Source of the DNA: an uncultured Clostridia bacterium
GTDB taxonomy: Bacteria; Bacillota; Clostridia; Lachnospirales; Anaerotignaceae
Length of the DNA: 64,000 nt
Direction: 5' to 3'
Assembly (NCBI GenBank): GCA_902477755.1
Contig: CABSIK010000001.1
Location: 124,001 to 188,000 of the forward strand
In this document: positions 9,210 through 19,336 of the stretch, in pieces
How positions within the stretch are numbered: the first letter of the stretch is position 1
Layout: every line of letters begins with the position of its first letter
Notes under the pieces: model-generated
The model's database searches: none
Told to the model about the DNA's origin: nothing
What the model saw: the letters and a program-made list of their open reading frames with translations, nothing else
Translations under genes and position numbers: made by a program

Positions 9210-9383
9210 ACTTTTCACGAAATCAAGATGGAATGGTGATCAAAAATAGATGACATAGCCGAAAATCAGTAAAATCAAGTCTCCCAACGGTTTTTAAAGG
9301 TGATTTTTGAAGCCAAAAAAATTTGAATTTTACAGATGGATAGCGTTTTTAGAATAAAAAACGCTTTTGGGGCAGTAAGATGA
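9210..9383 (+). repeat. Degenerate intergenic repeat, copy 2
   Basis: Diverged second copy of the 4768-4915 repeat, slightly longer, again ending in a GGGCAGT(A/G)AGATG block and again placed just before an IS200-type left end. The terminator hairpin of copy 1 is decayed here. Confidence 0.6.
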
Positions 9384-9404
9384 TTTTTTTAGTAAAACCA
9401 ATAA

Positions 9405-9960
9405 AACCCCCAGCTATGCTGGAGGAATCAGTGGCTTCAGGCCAAAACCTCCTATGTTATCTTGAGTCTGCTAAGACACAAGATAACATAGGAGGTTTTT
9501 TAATATGAATAGTTTATCACATATAAGTTGTGAATGTAAATGCCGTATTGTTTTTACACCAAAGTACAGGAGACAGGTGATATATGGAAAAGTGAAAGCA
9601 GAAATAGGAAAATACTTCGAGAATTATGTGATAGAAAAAGAATAAATTATAGCAGCAGAATATTGTCCAAATCATATACATATGCCCATTCGTATACCAC
9701 ACCAATACAGTGTTTTGGAAATTGTTGAATATTTGAAGGGAAAAAGGTCTTTCATTATATTTGATAGGCATGCAAACTTAAAATATAAGTATGGGAATAG
9801 AACATTCTGGTGTAGCGGATATTATGTAGAGACAGTAGGGAAAAACAAAAAAGATATGTGAGTATATCAACGATCATTATATATCTGCCAATATTTTGGT
9901 GATTTTACGATGGAATTTTCAACCTGATCAAATTGTTGTACTTAATGTCTTATTGTATTT
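9405..9960 (+). mobile_element. IS200/IS605-family relic, copy B
   Basis: A distinct IS200 lineage from copies A and C. The leader has the strong hairpin CCTCCTATGTTATCTT...AAGATAACATAGGAGG that normally hides the tnpA start. The transposase frame starts at 9505 and retains CRIVFTPKYRRQ and the HUH motif in PNHIHMPIRIP. It shifts frame around 9610 and 9650 and ends at a TGA (~9860) before the catalytic Tyr region, whose diverged remains (EYINDHYISANI-like) follow. Inactive. Confidence 0.8.
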
Positions 9961-10073
9961 TTAATTGGTTATTACAGCTTATCCGATTTTCATTGAGAAT
10001 ATTATGAGTAGATTCCAGAACAAGATGTTTAGGTTATGGTACACAGCAGTTTTTAGTATATTTAATATTTAAA

Positions 10074-10102
10074 TTGTTGTTGTTTTTTATTTTTGATATA
10101 AT
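10074..10102 (+). promoter_or_regulatory. Predicted sigma-A promoter for the GGDEF gene
   Basis: TTGTTG, a 17-base spacer and a perfect TATAAT, 78 bases before the ATG at 10180. Confidence 0.5.
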
Positions 10103-10179
10103 ATTATAAAAATAGTCAACAGATTTGGCATGACAGCATAGAACAGGTTTTTTTCTTAAAATATTTTGGAGTGACGACC

Positions 10180-11307
10180 ATGGACTATATATATACTTTG
10201 CCTTCAATCGAAGTTTTAATTTTTAATTTAATTACATTAAACCATTGCTTTAAAAGGAAGTATTCAATATTTAAAACAATAGCGGTATTTTTTGTTTTTA
10301 CTGTGTTTTTGGTTTTGCCAACCCTTTTTTTAAAAAATGTTGAATACAGTGGAAGCGGCAAGTTTACTATATTTGGATTTATATATATAATTCCTTTGAA
10401 ATTATTATATGATGAAAAAATTGAAAAGCTTTATCTTAATATGTGCATGAGTTGGACGTATACTCTTGGTATAATGGCTATTTCTGTACAGATAGTATAT
10501 TTATTTGGATTTTTAAATTATTATTTGTCTTTTATAATAATTGAGACAGTATTGTTATTAGTAACATTTTTTCCGTTTAAAAAATACATAATTCCTAAAT
10601 ACAGTTATATTTTACAAAATATATATGATTTTCAAAAAACGCAGTTTAGATATTTAGAAATAAGCATGTGTCTTAGTTTCTTTATGTTAGCTATAATTCA
10701 TATCATTTTTTTAGAGAGTGAAAAATATTTACTGCAAATAATTGTCTTGATTATATTTCTTGCAGTTAATCATTTATTGTATTCCATTGTTTTTGAAGTC
10801 ATAAATAGTTCGATTAAAATTAATGAGCTTGAGAAAAAAGTTTCAGATGATGCCTTAACAGGACTTGGAAACAGGCTTAAAATGATGAGGAATATAGAGT
10901 TTTTAATGGAGGAAAATAAAACTTTTTCTATTATGTTTCTTGATCTAGACAGATTTAAACTTATTAATGACAGATATGGTCATGATGTTGGTGACAAGTA
11001 TCTGATACATTTTGGAAAAGTGTGTTCTAATGAGCTACAGGACAAGGGAAAGCTCTATAGATATGGTGGAGATGAATTTGTTGCAATATATTATGGTGTT
11101 TTAACGGAAGAAGCGGCAGCTTCAATAGCTGAATGCAAAAATTGGGATAAAGGTGCACCTTGTGAGTTTAATAAGGTAAGTGTTGGTTTTGTTGTGTGTA
11201 GACCACCATATGATCCTAAAGATCCTGATTTAATATTAAAACGTGCTGACAGCATAATGTATAGGGATAAATTAAATAAGAAAATGGGGCATCAGGAGGA
11301 AAGTTGA
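10180..11307 (+). CDS. Membrane diguanylate cyclase (GGDEF)
   Basis: Makes cyclic di-GMP from two GTP. The 375-residue protein has roughly six hydrophobic helices in residues 5-210 (an unclassified membrane sensor) and a GGDEF domain from about 220: DDALTGLGNR, FLDLDRFKLIND, YGHDVGDKYL, and an intact active site in YRYGGDEFVAIY. The RxxD inhibitory site normally five residues before GGDEF is not present (the segment reads QDKGKLYRY), so product feedback inhibition is unlikely. The ATG at 10180 is favoured over GTG at 10171 because GGAG lies 8 bases before it. It stands alone between an IS relic and a surface protein gene. Confidence 0.88.
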   Translation: MDYIYTLPSIEVLIFNLITLNHCFKRKYSIFKTIAVFFVFTVFLVLPTLFLKNVEYSGSGKFTIFGFIYIIPLKLLYDEKIEKLYLNMCMSWTYTLGIMAISVQIVYLFGFLNYYLSFIIIETVLLLVTFFPFKKYIIPKYSYILQNIYDFQKTQFRYLEISMCLSFFMLAIIHIIFLESEKYLLQIIVLIIFLAVNHLLYSIVFEVINSSIKINELEKKVSDDALTGLGNRLKMMRNIEFLMEENKTFSIMFLDLDRFKLINDRYGHDVGDKYLIHFGKVCSNELQDKGKLYRYGGDEFVAIYYGVLTEEAAASIAECKNWDKGAPCEFNKVSVGFVVCRPPYDPKDPDLILKRADSIMYRDKLNKKMGHQEES

Positions 11308-11522
11308 GAAAATTCAAATGAAAACATATTCAAACCAAGGAGTTTGATGTTAAAGAGGTTTTTGCAAAAATTGGTATGTAAATAAATTATGGACTTGATT
11401 TTTAAACTGTTGAAAATTAATTCTTTTAATTATATTATTAGTATGTATAATTGTATATTTTATGAAAATTGTTATGAAATAGAAACGTGACAAAAACATA
11501 AAAAGAAAAAGGGGCGTATATT

Positions 11523-12680
11523 ATGCAATTAAGAAAAATTACAGCAGGTGCAATTATGTCAGTATTCATCTTATGTTCATTGAACACTGTAGCATTTGCT
11601 GACAGCAAAAAAGATGAAATTGTAGCCAATATGGAAAATACTCAAAAAATAGGTGCGATTACAGTTTCTGATGTTATTTCTTCAGATTTAAGCAATTGGG
11701 GCGAATCAAAAGATCCTTCAAAAGCTGGAGAGGATTTAATGTATTATAATGTTAAAGTGGAAAAAGGTGCATATATTTATTCTGACAGCGATAATACACA
11801 GTTTATGGTTGCCATATCAAACAGTATGTATGATTTGGAAAGTGAGCATAATATAATGACAACTGATAAAGGCTACCGATGCCCGGCATACAGTTATGAT
11901 ATTATTGACAGAGGAATTACAGCTTTTCCAAGTACAAAAAACAGCGATGGTACTTGGAGTGAAGGCCTTATGTGGCAGTTAAACTTTACCGATGTTGGAT
12001 ATACTGCCGTTCGTGTTGATGTTGGCGATGAGACTTATTATTATCTTTTTGCTGAAGAAGAAAGACCTTCCACTCAGTTTCCTACTGTAACACCAGAGAC
12101 AGATAATACTGTTGCTCCAAATGATACAACCAGCAGCGAAAACACTGAAGAAGAGAATTACATAGATACATACAGTATGAATTCTTGGGAAAATATAAAA
12201 GTCATTGAAGCTTTGCCTGAGAAAGCAACAGCAGTTCCGAATAGTTCAAAGGTTTATGTAGACGGCAAAGAAATTCAGTTTGAAGCCTATAACATAAACG
12301 GCAGCAATTATTTTAAACTTCGTGATATTGCTTATGTAATGAATGGAACAAAGAAGCAGTTCGATGTAACATGGAATTCTGGTATAAGTGTATTAAGCAT
12401 GACACCTGAAAATTCTTTTGTAGGCGTTGTTCAAATATTGCCTAATAAAGCATACACAGCAGTTGGCGGTGAATTAAGCGCAGGAAACGGCAAAAGTAAA
12501 GGCTGCAGCAAAACAAACGCACCTATTTTTGTAGGTGAAAACAGCGTTAGAATGGCGTGCTATAATATTGACGGAAACAACTTTGTTAAGCTTCGTGATA
12601 TAGGTAAGCTTTTTAATTTCTATGTTGGATGGGAAAACAACAGTGTCGTTATAAATTCTAACAGTGCATTTCATGGTTAA
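11523..12680 (+). CDS. Secreted protein with copper-amine-oxidase-N-like repeats
   Basis: 385 residues with a signal peptide ending TVAFA-DS near residue 27. The first ~170 mature residues form an unrecognised domain. A Thr/Ser/Glu-rich linker follows, then a duplicated motif of the copper amine oxidase N-terminal (stalk) type: YNINGSNYFKLRDIAYVMNG and later YNIDGNNFVKLRDIGKLFNF. In Clostridia such modules are common on secreted and wall proteins and are not themselves catalytic. AAGGGG stands about 8 bases before the ATG. No neighbours suggest a pathway. Function unknown beyond probable surface location. Confidence 0.75.
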   Translation: MQLRKITAGAIMSVFILCSLNTVAFADSKKDEIVANMENTQKIGAITVSDVISSDLSNWGESKDPSKAGEDLMYYNVKVEKGAYIYSDSDNTQFMVAISNSMYDLESEHNIMTTDKGYRCPAYSYDIIDRGITAFPSTKNSDGTWSEGLMWQLNFTDVGYTAVRVDVGDETYYYLFAEEERPSTQFPTVTPETDNTVAPNDTTSSENTEEENYIDTYSMNSWENIKVIEALPEKATAVPNSSKVYVDGKEIQFEAYNINGSNYFKLRDIAYVMNGTKKQFDVTWNSGISVLSMTPENSFVGVVQILPNKAYTAVGGELSAGNGKSKGCSKTNAPIFVGENSVRMACYNIDGNNFVKLRDIGKLFNFYVGWENNSVVINSNSAFHG

Positions 12681-12727
12681 TGAATATATAAAAAATTCCG
12701 AAAGGGCAGTTAAATGAACGGTATCCC

Positions 12728-13229
12728 AAAAAGTTAGATAATATTTTCAAATTTTGATATGTCAAGATTTTGCGACACAAAGTTAAGCAGATACATGAAG
12801 TTTCTTCTTTGCATTGGGCTGGAGAACCATATACAAAAGCTGGATACATATAATATAGTTTAATATATTTAAAGATTTCTTTTTGAGCTTATTCAGGTGT
12901 TTCATAATAGGCATCCTGAATAAGCTTTTTTTATAGAAAGGCTCCATTAAGCATTTCATAAGGATTTCCCTTTCAACTTTCCATATGATTTTTTATCTCT
13001 TCAGCAGAAAGTTTATGAGAAATATATTTATAATAACCCAATCTAAAAATATGTAAAATTTTATATACTTTCTTGATATTTAAAAAATTTTGATGCTCTT
13101 TGATATATTGAAATCTTATGTATTCTTTTTCTTCGGGAAAGTCAGAAAATTTTTAATCGTTCCAGCTCTTTTCGCAGTTTTAGGTTTTCTTGTTTCAATT
13201 TTTAATTTGAAAATATTGTCTAACTTTTT
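12728..13229 (-). mobile_element. Internally deleted IS3-family relic with intact inverted ends
   Basis: Bounded by 23-bp inverted repeats (12728-12750 and 13207-13229) that match at 22 positions. Between them the minus strand preserves OrfB scraps in several frames: KKEYIRFQYIKEH, LGYYKYISHKLSAEE, then YYETPE, QKEIFKYIKLYY and SPAQCKEE, the beginning and the end of an IS3 integrase. The catalytic middle is gone, leaving 502 bp, effectively a MITE-sized derivative. Confidence 0.7.
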
Positions 13230-13231
13230 GA

Positions 13232-13614
13232 TTTCGGTTCAAAATGAGGGAGTCGGTGTTTATTATTGTAAGTTTGGGTGTAGATATTATATAGTGAAGT
13301 TGGCAGATTCTTTTACAGCGTTATTTACAGATCCTGCTGCATAGAAGAAGGCAGAAGAGGATTTTAATTTGCAATTTCATGTATGTTAAAGCAAATAAAC
13401 CTACATATATTTTATATATACATATTATATAATCAATATATAAAGGAGGCTAAGATATTCAAAATGTTGTTGATAAATATGAAATGTTTAATTATAATTA
13501 TTTTAATAATTGTATATTTTTAATGAAATGGGTTAGAAAAGTGCTGTGGTTTCAGGTGTTTAAAAGAGAATAAGACAATAGTGTGAATGATACACTCATA
13601 TACAGGAAATGCTT
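13232..13614. other. AT-rich intergenic stretch, no gene seen
   Basis: Very AT-rich. An AAAGGAGG box at ~13442 is followed by only a 19-codon hydrophobic frame. The block around 13490-13530 resembles the leader of the surface protein gene (11425-11470), so this may be a decayed duplicate of that region. Confidence 0.4.
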
Positions 13615-13665
13615 GGCGCTTCTTTTCTTACAGGTTACCTTGTGAAATGAAGCGCCTTTTTGTTT
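13615..13665 (+). terminator. Hairpin terminator
   Basis: GGCGCTTC (13615-13622) pairs with GAAGCGCC (13649-13656), then CTTTTTGTTTTT. What it terminates has decayed. A short coding-like scrap (GKWLDEQLAAATYSP) follows at ~13670-13720. Confidence 0.7.
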
Positions 13666-13824
13666 TTCGGAAAATGGCTGGATGAACAGTTGGCTGCCGC
13701 AACATACAGCCCTACAAGCAATGGAGAAGTGCTTAATTTTGATTTGAATTTGATATCAACATAAAGAACAATGATACTTTATCTATGGTGTTTGATGTAA
13801 ACATATAAAATATAGAGGGATAAC

Positions 13825-14342
13825 ATGAATACTGCTGAAAGACAAAAAATTCATACCCTTTTTGAAACAAAGAATTATACAGCAATTTATGAAACACATG
13901 CTGATGCACTTAACGAGATGCTGATGATTCAAAATGAAGAAGAATTTGAAGATACCTATTGTGCCGGTGCTTATTTTTTGTCAGTGGTGCAGATGTAAAG
14001 GAGATACGTTCTGATGAATATTGGGGAAAAGGGATAATATAAAGAAATTTGGATTTATGCGGAAGAAACAGAAGATGAGGACCGGCAATGCTTGCTTTGC
14101 TCAATGGGGATTTTGGATGTCTGATGTATCTAAATGAAGAAGGCGATGCAGGCTTAAGTTCAAGAAATCCGGAGTATGCAGGCACAGATGATGATGGACA
14201 AACTATGGATTTTATGATGTCCAACGGACAGCTGGATCGGTATCCATTATCCTATGTACTGCCAGCAGAGCAAGTCATGAAGGCACTTGACTATTTTGGA
14301 AAATATCATGAACTGCTGCCATTTATCATGTGGCAGGAATAA
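13825..14342 (+). pseudogene. Imm1-like immunity protein, multiply frameshifted
   Basis: Starts at an ATG behind AGAGGGA (MNTAERQKIHTLFETKN...) and runs in frame one to 13998, where TAA follows VVQM. Coding character continues in other frames (SGADVKEIRSDEYWGKG, then KEIWIYAEETEDED) and returns with an intact C-terminal part at 14088-14342: GCLMYLNEEGDAG, SNGQLDRYPLSY, and a final FIMWQE. The C-terminal pattern (short YL..EGD, NGQ..YP, ending in WxE) resembles Imm1-family immunity proteins of polymorphic toxin systems. No toxin gene lies nearby. Family assignment is tentative; the broken state is clear. Confidence 0.55.
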
Positions 14343-14391
14343 ATTGGAATATTAAGTCATGCAATTGTTGAATAGATTAGGGGGACGGGAA

Positions 14392-16128
14392 ATGGCTCTC
14401 ATTGGAATTGACTTAGGCACAACAAACAGTTTAGCCTGTGTTTATCAAAAAGGGGAAATGATTTTAATTCCCAACCAGTTTGGAAAATTTCAGACACCAA
14501 GTGTGGTCAGTTTCACAGAAAATGGTTTGGCTGTCGGAGATACTGCGAAAAATAGTTTGATTTTATCACCGGAAAATGCGGTATCTTCTTTTAAAACATT
14601 TATGGGAACAAATAAAGTAACGAGACTTGGGGAACAGGATTTTCTTCCGGAAGAACTTTCTGCTCTGGTTTTAAAACAGCTTGTTTCAGATGCGGAAAAA
14701 TTTCTGGGAGAACCTGTGACAGAAGCCATCATTAGTGTGCCGGCGTATTTTAACGATTCCCAAAGATGTGCTACAAAGCTTGCGGCTGAGATGGCAGGGA
14801 TCTATGTGGAACGACTGATCAATGAACCTTCTGCCGCTGCCCTTTATCATCAACTTACATACGAAAAAAAAGATGGCTGTATGATGGTCATTGATTTTGG
14901 CGGAGGCACTTTAGATGTGAGTGTTGTGGAGTGTTTTGAAAATATTGTGGAGATCATCGGGATCGCAGGGGATAATCATTTGGGCGGAAATGATATTGAC
15001 CACGAAATTGCGTCGTTTTTTTGCAGTCAAAACGGAATTTCCATAGACAACCTTAATCACGAAGAAAAAGCTATACTGTATCAGCAAGCAGAAAAAGCGA
15101 AAATTTCGTTATCTTCCAATGATACTGCAACAATGGTTTTATTTGCCTTTGGCAAAGAATATCGTCTGCTCCTTACCAATAAAATGATTGGTACAATATG
15201 TGCCAGTTTGTTTGAGAGGATCAGAAAAATCATTCAGCAGGCAGTGAAAAACTGTTCTCGCAGACCTATGATACATGATGTGGTGCTTGTGGGTGGTTCT
15301 GCGCAGTTGCCTGCTTTACAGGAGTATCTTTCTAATCTCTTTGGGAGAGAGGTATCTGTTTCTCCGAATCCAGAAAAGGCAATTGCCCTTGGTATTGGAG
15401 CGTATGTAGGCATGAAACTGCGTGATGAGGATATGCAGGATATTGTCATGACAGATGTATGCCCATTTTCTTTGGGGGTAGGCGCTCGCCACAGCACAGA
15501 AGATAAAACAGTATACATGGAAACCATGATTCCAAGAAGCAGTATGCTGCCATGCGCAAAAGAAAAAATGTTCTATACCCTTTATGATGGACAAACAGCA
15601 TTGAATTTTAAAATCTATCAGGGTGAGCAGTATTATGCAGAAAATAATTTGGAGCTGGGGGAAGTAACTGTTGGTGTGTATCCGGACAAAGCTGGAAATC
15701 AATGGGCAAAAGTAACCTTTATGTATGATATTAACGGCATATTATATGTATCTGTGGAAAGCTGTACCGGCGAAGTAAAAGAAAAAGAAATTGTAAATGA
15801 AAAACTTCATTTAAGTGGAGAAGAACTGGAAAAGAGTAAGGAAAAGCTGAAAAATATGGTGCAGAGTCCATTTGATTTTCAGGAAAACGCGCTTATCGAA
15901 AAACTGGTTTATCTCTATCCATTTGCTTCACCAGCAGAAAAAGAACAGATTAGTTTCGCTGTTTCCAATTTACAAAACGCATATTTCTCTGGAAGTCCAA
16001 TCACAAGAAAAAAGACATACGAAAATATGAAAGTTCTGTTGAAAGAATTGGAAGATCAAATATCAAAAGAAATAGATTTTGAAGACATATTCTGTTGCGA
16101 GGAAGATTTTGAGGATGAGGAGGAATAA
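14392..16128 (+). CDS. Hsp70-family chaperone (HscC-like)
   Basis: ATP-driven chaperone, 578 residues, shorter than DnaK (~610-640) and close to HscC. The nucleotide-binding domain opens with IGIDLGTTNSLACVY, then VPAYFNDSQRCATK (phosphate 2 region), INEPSAAALYH, and VIDFGGGTLDVSVVE. A substrate-binding domain follows from ~385 with a short acidic C-terminal tail (EEDFEDEEE) in place of the DnaK EEVD-like end. ATG 14392 is chosen because a GGGGGA box lies just upstream and the family begins at this point. Three bases separate it from a J-domain gene, so the two are co-translated and probably work together. Client proteins unknown. Confidence 0.9.
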   Translation: MALIGIDLGTTNSLACVYQKGEMILIPNQFGKFQTPSVVSFTENGLAVGDTAKNSLILSPENAVSSFKTFMGTNKVTRLGEQDFLPEELSALVLKQLVSDAEKFLGEPVTEAIISVPAYFNDSQRCATKLAAEMAGIYVERLINEPSAAALYHQLTYEKKDGCMMVIDFGGGTLDVSVVECFENIVEIIGIAGDNHLGGNDIDHEIASFFCSQNGISIDNLNHEEKAILYQQAEKAKISLSSNDTATMVLFAFGKEYRLLLTNKMIGTICASLFERIRKIIQQAVKNCSRRPMIHDVVLVGGSAQLPALQEYLSNLFGREVSVSPNPEKAIALGIGAYVGMKLRDEDMQDIVMTDVCPFSLGVGARHSTEDKTVYMETMIPRSSMLPCAKEKMFYTLYDGQTALNFKIYQGEQYYAENNLELGEVTVGVYPDKAGNQWAKVTFMYDINGILYVSVESCTGEVKEKEIVNEKLHLSGEELEKSKEKLKNMVQSPFDFQENALIEKLVYLYPFASPAEKEQISFAVSNLQNAYFSGSPITRKKTYENMKVLLKELEDQISKEIDFEDIFCCEEDFEDEEE

Positions 16129-16131
16129 GCA

Positions 16132-19100
16132 TTGTCTGATTTTTGGAAAGTATTAGGAATAAATCCTACAACTAACATAACTGCGATTAAACAGGCTTAT
16201 GCGGCATTGGCGAAGAAATATCATCCAGAAGAATTTCCACAGGAATTTTTAAATTTAAGAAGTGCCTATGAATCCGCTATGGACTATGCCGCAGCGGCAG
16301 CGGAATCTTTTTTTATTCTTCCTAATGATGATGATATGGAAGAAGGTGCAGAAGAACAGGTATTTGAGGAAGAAGAAAAACAACCCGAGCAACCCACGTT
16401 CTGGGATTTATCGAAACTAAGTGATGGAAATGATGTGGACTGTACAGCAGCTTTGTCACAGTTTTTGGATTTATACAAAAGTAAAAACAACAAAGACGCT
16501 AATAAATGGTATACCTATTTTACATCCTATGACTTTTTGGAAGTATGGAGAGAAGAAAAGTTTACACAAAAGCTATATAAAGCTGTTTTGGAAAATATGG
16601 AGCAATTTCCCATAAACAAAACCTTTGCCAAGTGTCTGAATGCCGTTTATGGATGTTCTGTTTCGCATCTTGATTCTTTTGATGTGGTGCAGTATAGCAA
16701 AAACGCATTTTTTGATGGCTTTTCAAACATTGAAAAAATACTGGGTTTATGCGGAAATCTGGGAAGGATGACACAAAATGATTTATCCATGTTCATCAGC
16801 TTTTGCGAATACAGGATATTGGTTACTTTTGCAGAGGAAAATCAATGGAGTGATTCCATTAAAATCTCAGCAGAATATATTTTTTACAGATATGTCATGA
16901 CATACATCAGAGAACGCTGTGAGAAAAGGGAATACAGCGACGTGGAGCGGTATTATTTAGGAATTCGGCTCATGACCAATTTAGTAAAAAAATATGAACT
17001 GCCGGAAGATATGTATCCATATTTATGGAAGGTTTATTCTTTGGAAAGCGCAGTAACTGGCAGAAACAAAATATATTATGGTGAGCTTCGGGAAATCATT
17101 TCCAGCAAGTACAAAATATGGGCCGATGAGAAAAAAGAGATTGTTTCTTCGGGAGAGAAAATAACAGAGCAAAGACCGATGGAAAACAACAAAATCGTTT
17201 ATGATTCCTATTATGCCTATCAAAAATGTCTGGCAGAAAATAAATGGGACAGCCATGTTGTAGAGGACTTTTTTTCACTGCCGGAAACAGAAAGAATGCT
17301 CAAAGGCAGGCATTTTATATATGACACGCTGTTTTATTGGATTGCCATGCCCCAGCATTTGGAGTTTTTAGAGCGTTTGTATGATTTTTATGGGCGAAAT
17401 CCAGAGGTTTTCAAGGTAAAAGAAATTTTGATGCGCCTTGAAAAACGAATAAAGGAAACAGCAGTGGAAAACGCGTTAAAAGAGGATGAAGCGGATAAGA
17501 ATACCACATTGTGTACCATAAGCCACAGACCCTTTTTAAGATATTGGCTGAATATTGGTTTTTACAGGGCAGTCAATTTCTCTGGGGTTTTAAAACAAAA
17601 TTTGATTTTCTCGGAAAAATGGGCAAAGGGTTTTGCCGAAAGAAAACATCGCTTGTTTTTGTGTACATATAGAAATAAGCCTGTTGAAATTGAACTTCAT
17701 AGAAGATACGCGGAATATTATTATGGAGGAAAAGCCATTTATAAACCATTTATACAATGGTATGGGGTGGAAAATATAGAAGATGACACAGTATTCCTTC
17801 TTCTTCTGCCAGCGGTCATTCCGTTTATTGATGATAAGAAAACGTATGATATGGTGTTAGGGAGTATTCGTGAGCATTTGAAAAATACATCCTTAACAGA
17901 AGAAATCATAGTGGAGTTATCAAAAGGCATGGTGAAAATGCTGTTTTGCGGCAGATATATTTTGAAAGAAATTGATGACGAAGATGAAGAATTTTACTAT
18001 GACTGCAACGAATACGCATTTTACAGAGAAAATGAAACCAATTTGTATGTATGTACATGGTCGAAATATAGTCATCTATTATGCTTTCATGAACAGAAAA
18101 TTTATGAAAGAGTATTTATGGCAAATGGAGTATATGACAATATTCTAACCGAGGAAGCGGCGTGTTCCTTAGCCAAGGAACTTCTCTCTGCTCAGTGTTC
18201 CAAAACTGTTGCCAATATTCGTAATTTAAGAATTATGCCGGAATATCTGCATGTACAGCCTTATGGAGCAAAGAAAGAAATCAGTTCCGGTGAAGAAATA
18301 ACTGGAGATTTGCTGGTGGATGCTCTGGACAGGTTTGCCAAAAACAACATCAGGCGTCTGGAAATGAAGTGGATTCAAGAAGAACTGGTATTGATCAATA
18401 CGGGAGAACAATGTGGATGTTTTTGGTTTTATGATGGAAAGTATACCATGTGCAAACTCCTTTCCAAACCGGATGTATATTGTACCACAGATTCAAAGTA
18501 TGTAATGCGAGTTCCATTTTTATATGGAGAATTGGCAAACTATGAACTGTTTCACAGTCCAAGACGGCTGATCATGAAATTGTGTCCTTTGCTATTCCAG
18601 TTTGGAGAAGGTCAAATGATCGATACTCGTGTAAACGGCGGTTATGTGTGGTCACAGAATGTTTATTTGTATGGGAAATATGATGCTTATCTTGTAGATA
18701 AAATGAAATTTGGAGATTTCGATCCCGAAAGAGTCATTACCGATAAGAACATAAAGCGAAAGATCATCATACCGAAATTTCCTGCTTTTATTGAAGTTAT
18801 CAAACCAAACGCTGAAAAGCAGAGAATTGACATCAAACCAACTACAAAAGACCAGCTGCAAATGTATTTACAAATGTTTTTGCAAGGCCGTATCACCTAT
18901 TTGCATTTTTGTTGGAAAAAGGAAACTGACGATACCGTCCACCGTTCTCATCTTTTCTTGCTGCAACAAGAAAAGCAATACACGCTCTATTATCTCCATG
19001 ATCCATCCCGACAAGCCCGCTGTCTGGTGGGGAGTTTATCGGAATATCTGAAACCGGAAGGAGAATCCCCCATTGTTACCCTTTGTGGCGTACCCTTGCA

Positions 19101-19290
19101 TACATATAGCATACAAAAAGATGTCATCCGACTGCGGTTCTTTTTGTCGCTGCTTTTGGACCAGATAGAACATCCAGAAGCGGTGTTAAATAAAGTAGGG
19201 GAATTTACCGATGGCACCCGGTTATATGGGCATCCCATGACCTATGATGCGCTTTTGGAAGCATTGACAAACATAAACAACGGCCAATAA
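16132..19290 (+). CDS. Giant J-domain co-chaperone, 1052 residues
   Basis: Probable dedicated partner of the Hsp70 immediately upstream. Residues 3-50 form a J domain (FWKVLGINPTTNITAIKQAY, then ALAKKYHPEEFP), but the Hsp70-activating HPD tripeptide reads HPE. An acidic low-complexity stretch (65-90) and about 950 residues of unrecognised, mostly helical sequence follow, rich in Tyr, Trp and charged residues, with no signal peptide or membrane helix. HscC-linked J proteins of similar build are known in other bacteria and often carry HPE or relaxed forms of HPD. The start is TTG 16132 behind GAGGAGG. The large C-terminal part presumably binds a client. An IS200 relic lies directly downstream. 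Confidence 0.75.
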   Translation: MSDFWKVLGINPTTNITAIKQAYAALAKKYHPEEFPQEFLNLRSAYESAMDYAAAAAESFFILPNDDDMEEGAEEQVFEEEEKQPEQPTFWDLSKLSDGNDVDCTAALSQFLDLYKSKNNKDANKWYTYFTSYDFLEVWREEKFTQKLYKAVLENMEQFPINKTFAKCLNAVYGCSVSHLDSFDVVQYSKNAFFDGFSNIEKILGLCGNLGRMTQNDLSMFISFCEYRILVTFAEENQWSDSIKISAEYIFYRYVMTYIRERCEKREYSDVERYYLGIRLMTNLVKKYELPEDMYPYLWKVYSLESAVTGRNKIYYGELREIISSKYKIWADEKKEIVSSGEKITEQRPMENNKIVYDSYYAYQKCLAENKWDSHVVEDFFSLPETERMLKGRHFIYDTLFYWIAMPQHLEFLERLYDFYGRNPEVFKVKEILMRLEKRIKETAVENALKEDEADKNTTLCTISHRPFLRYWLNIGFYRAVNFSGVLKQNLIFSEKWAKGFAERKHRLFLCTYRNKPVEIELHRRYAEYYYGGKAIYKPFIQWYGVENIEDDTVFLLLLPAVIPFIDDKKTYDMVLGSIREHLKNTSLTEEIIVELSKGMVKMLFCGRYILKEIDDEDEEFYYDCNEYAFYRENETNLYVCTWSKYSHLLCFHEQKIYERVFMANGVYDNILTEEAACSLAKELLSAQCSKTVANIRNLRIMPEYLHVQPYGAKKEISSGEEITGDLLVDALDRFAKNNIRRLEMKWIQEELVLINTGEQCGCFWFYDGKYTMCKLLSKPDVYCTTDSKYVMRVPFLYGELANYELFHSPRRLIMKLCPLLFQFGEGQMIDTRVNGGYVWSQNVYLYGKYDAYLVDKMKFGDFDPERVITDKNIKRKIIIPKFPAFIEVIKPNAEKQRIDIKPTTKDQLQMYLQMFLQGRITYLHFCWKKETDDTVHRSHLFLLQQEKQYTLYYLHDPSRQARCLVGSLSEYLKPEGESPIVTLCGVPLHTYSIQKDVIRLRFFLSLLLDQIEHPEAVLNKVGEFTDGTRLYGHPMTYDALLEALTNINNGQ

Positions 19291-19336
19291 CAAAAGAGCT
19301 CTGGAATCCTTTTTGTCGAGGATTCCATCGATTTTC

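Noticed and set aside
13090..13344. 84-codon plus-strand frame
   Set aside because: It lies across the inverted end of the IS3 relic, whose minus-strand coding remnants explain the sequence; no ribosome site.
16132..19290. Reading the J-domain HPE as proof of an inactive co-chaperone
   Set aside because: J proteins linked to HscC-type Hsp70s commonly vary at this tripeptide, so it is reported as a feature, not a defect.
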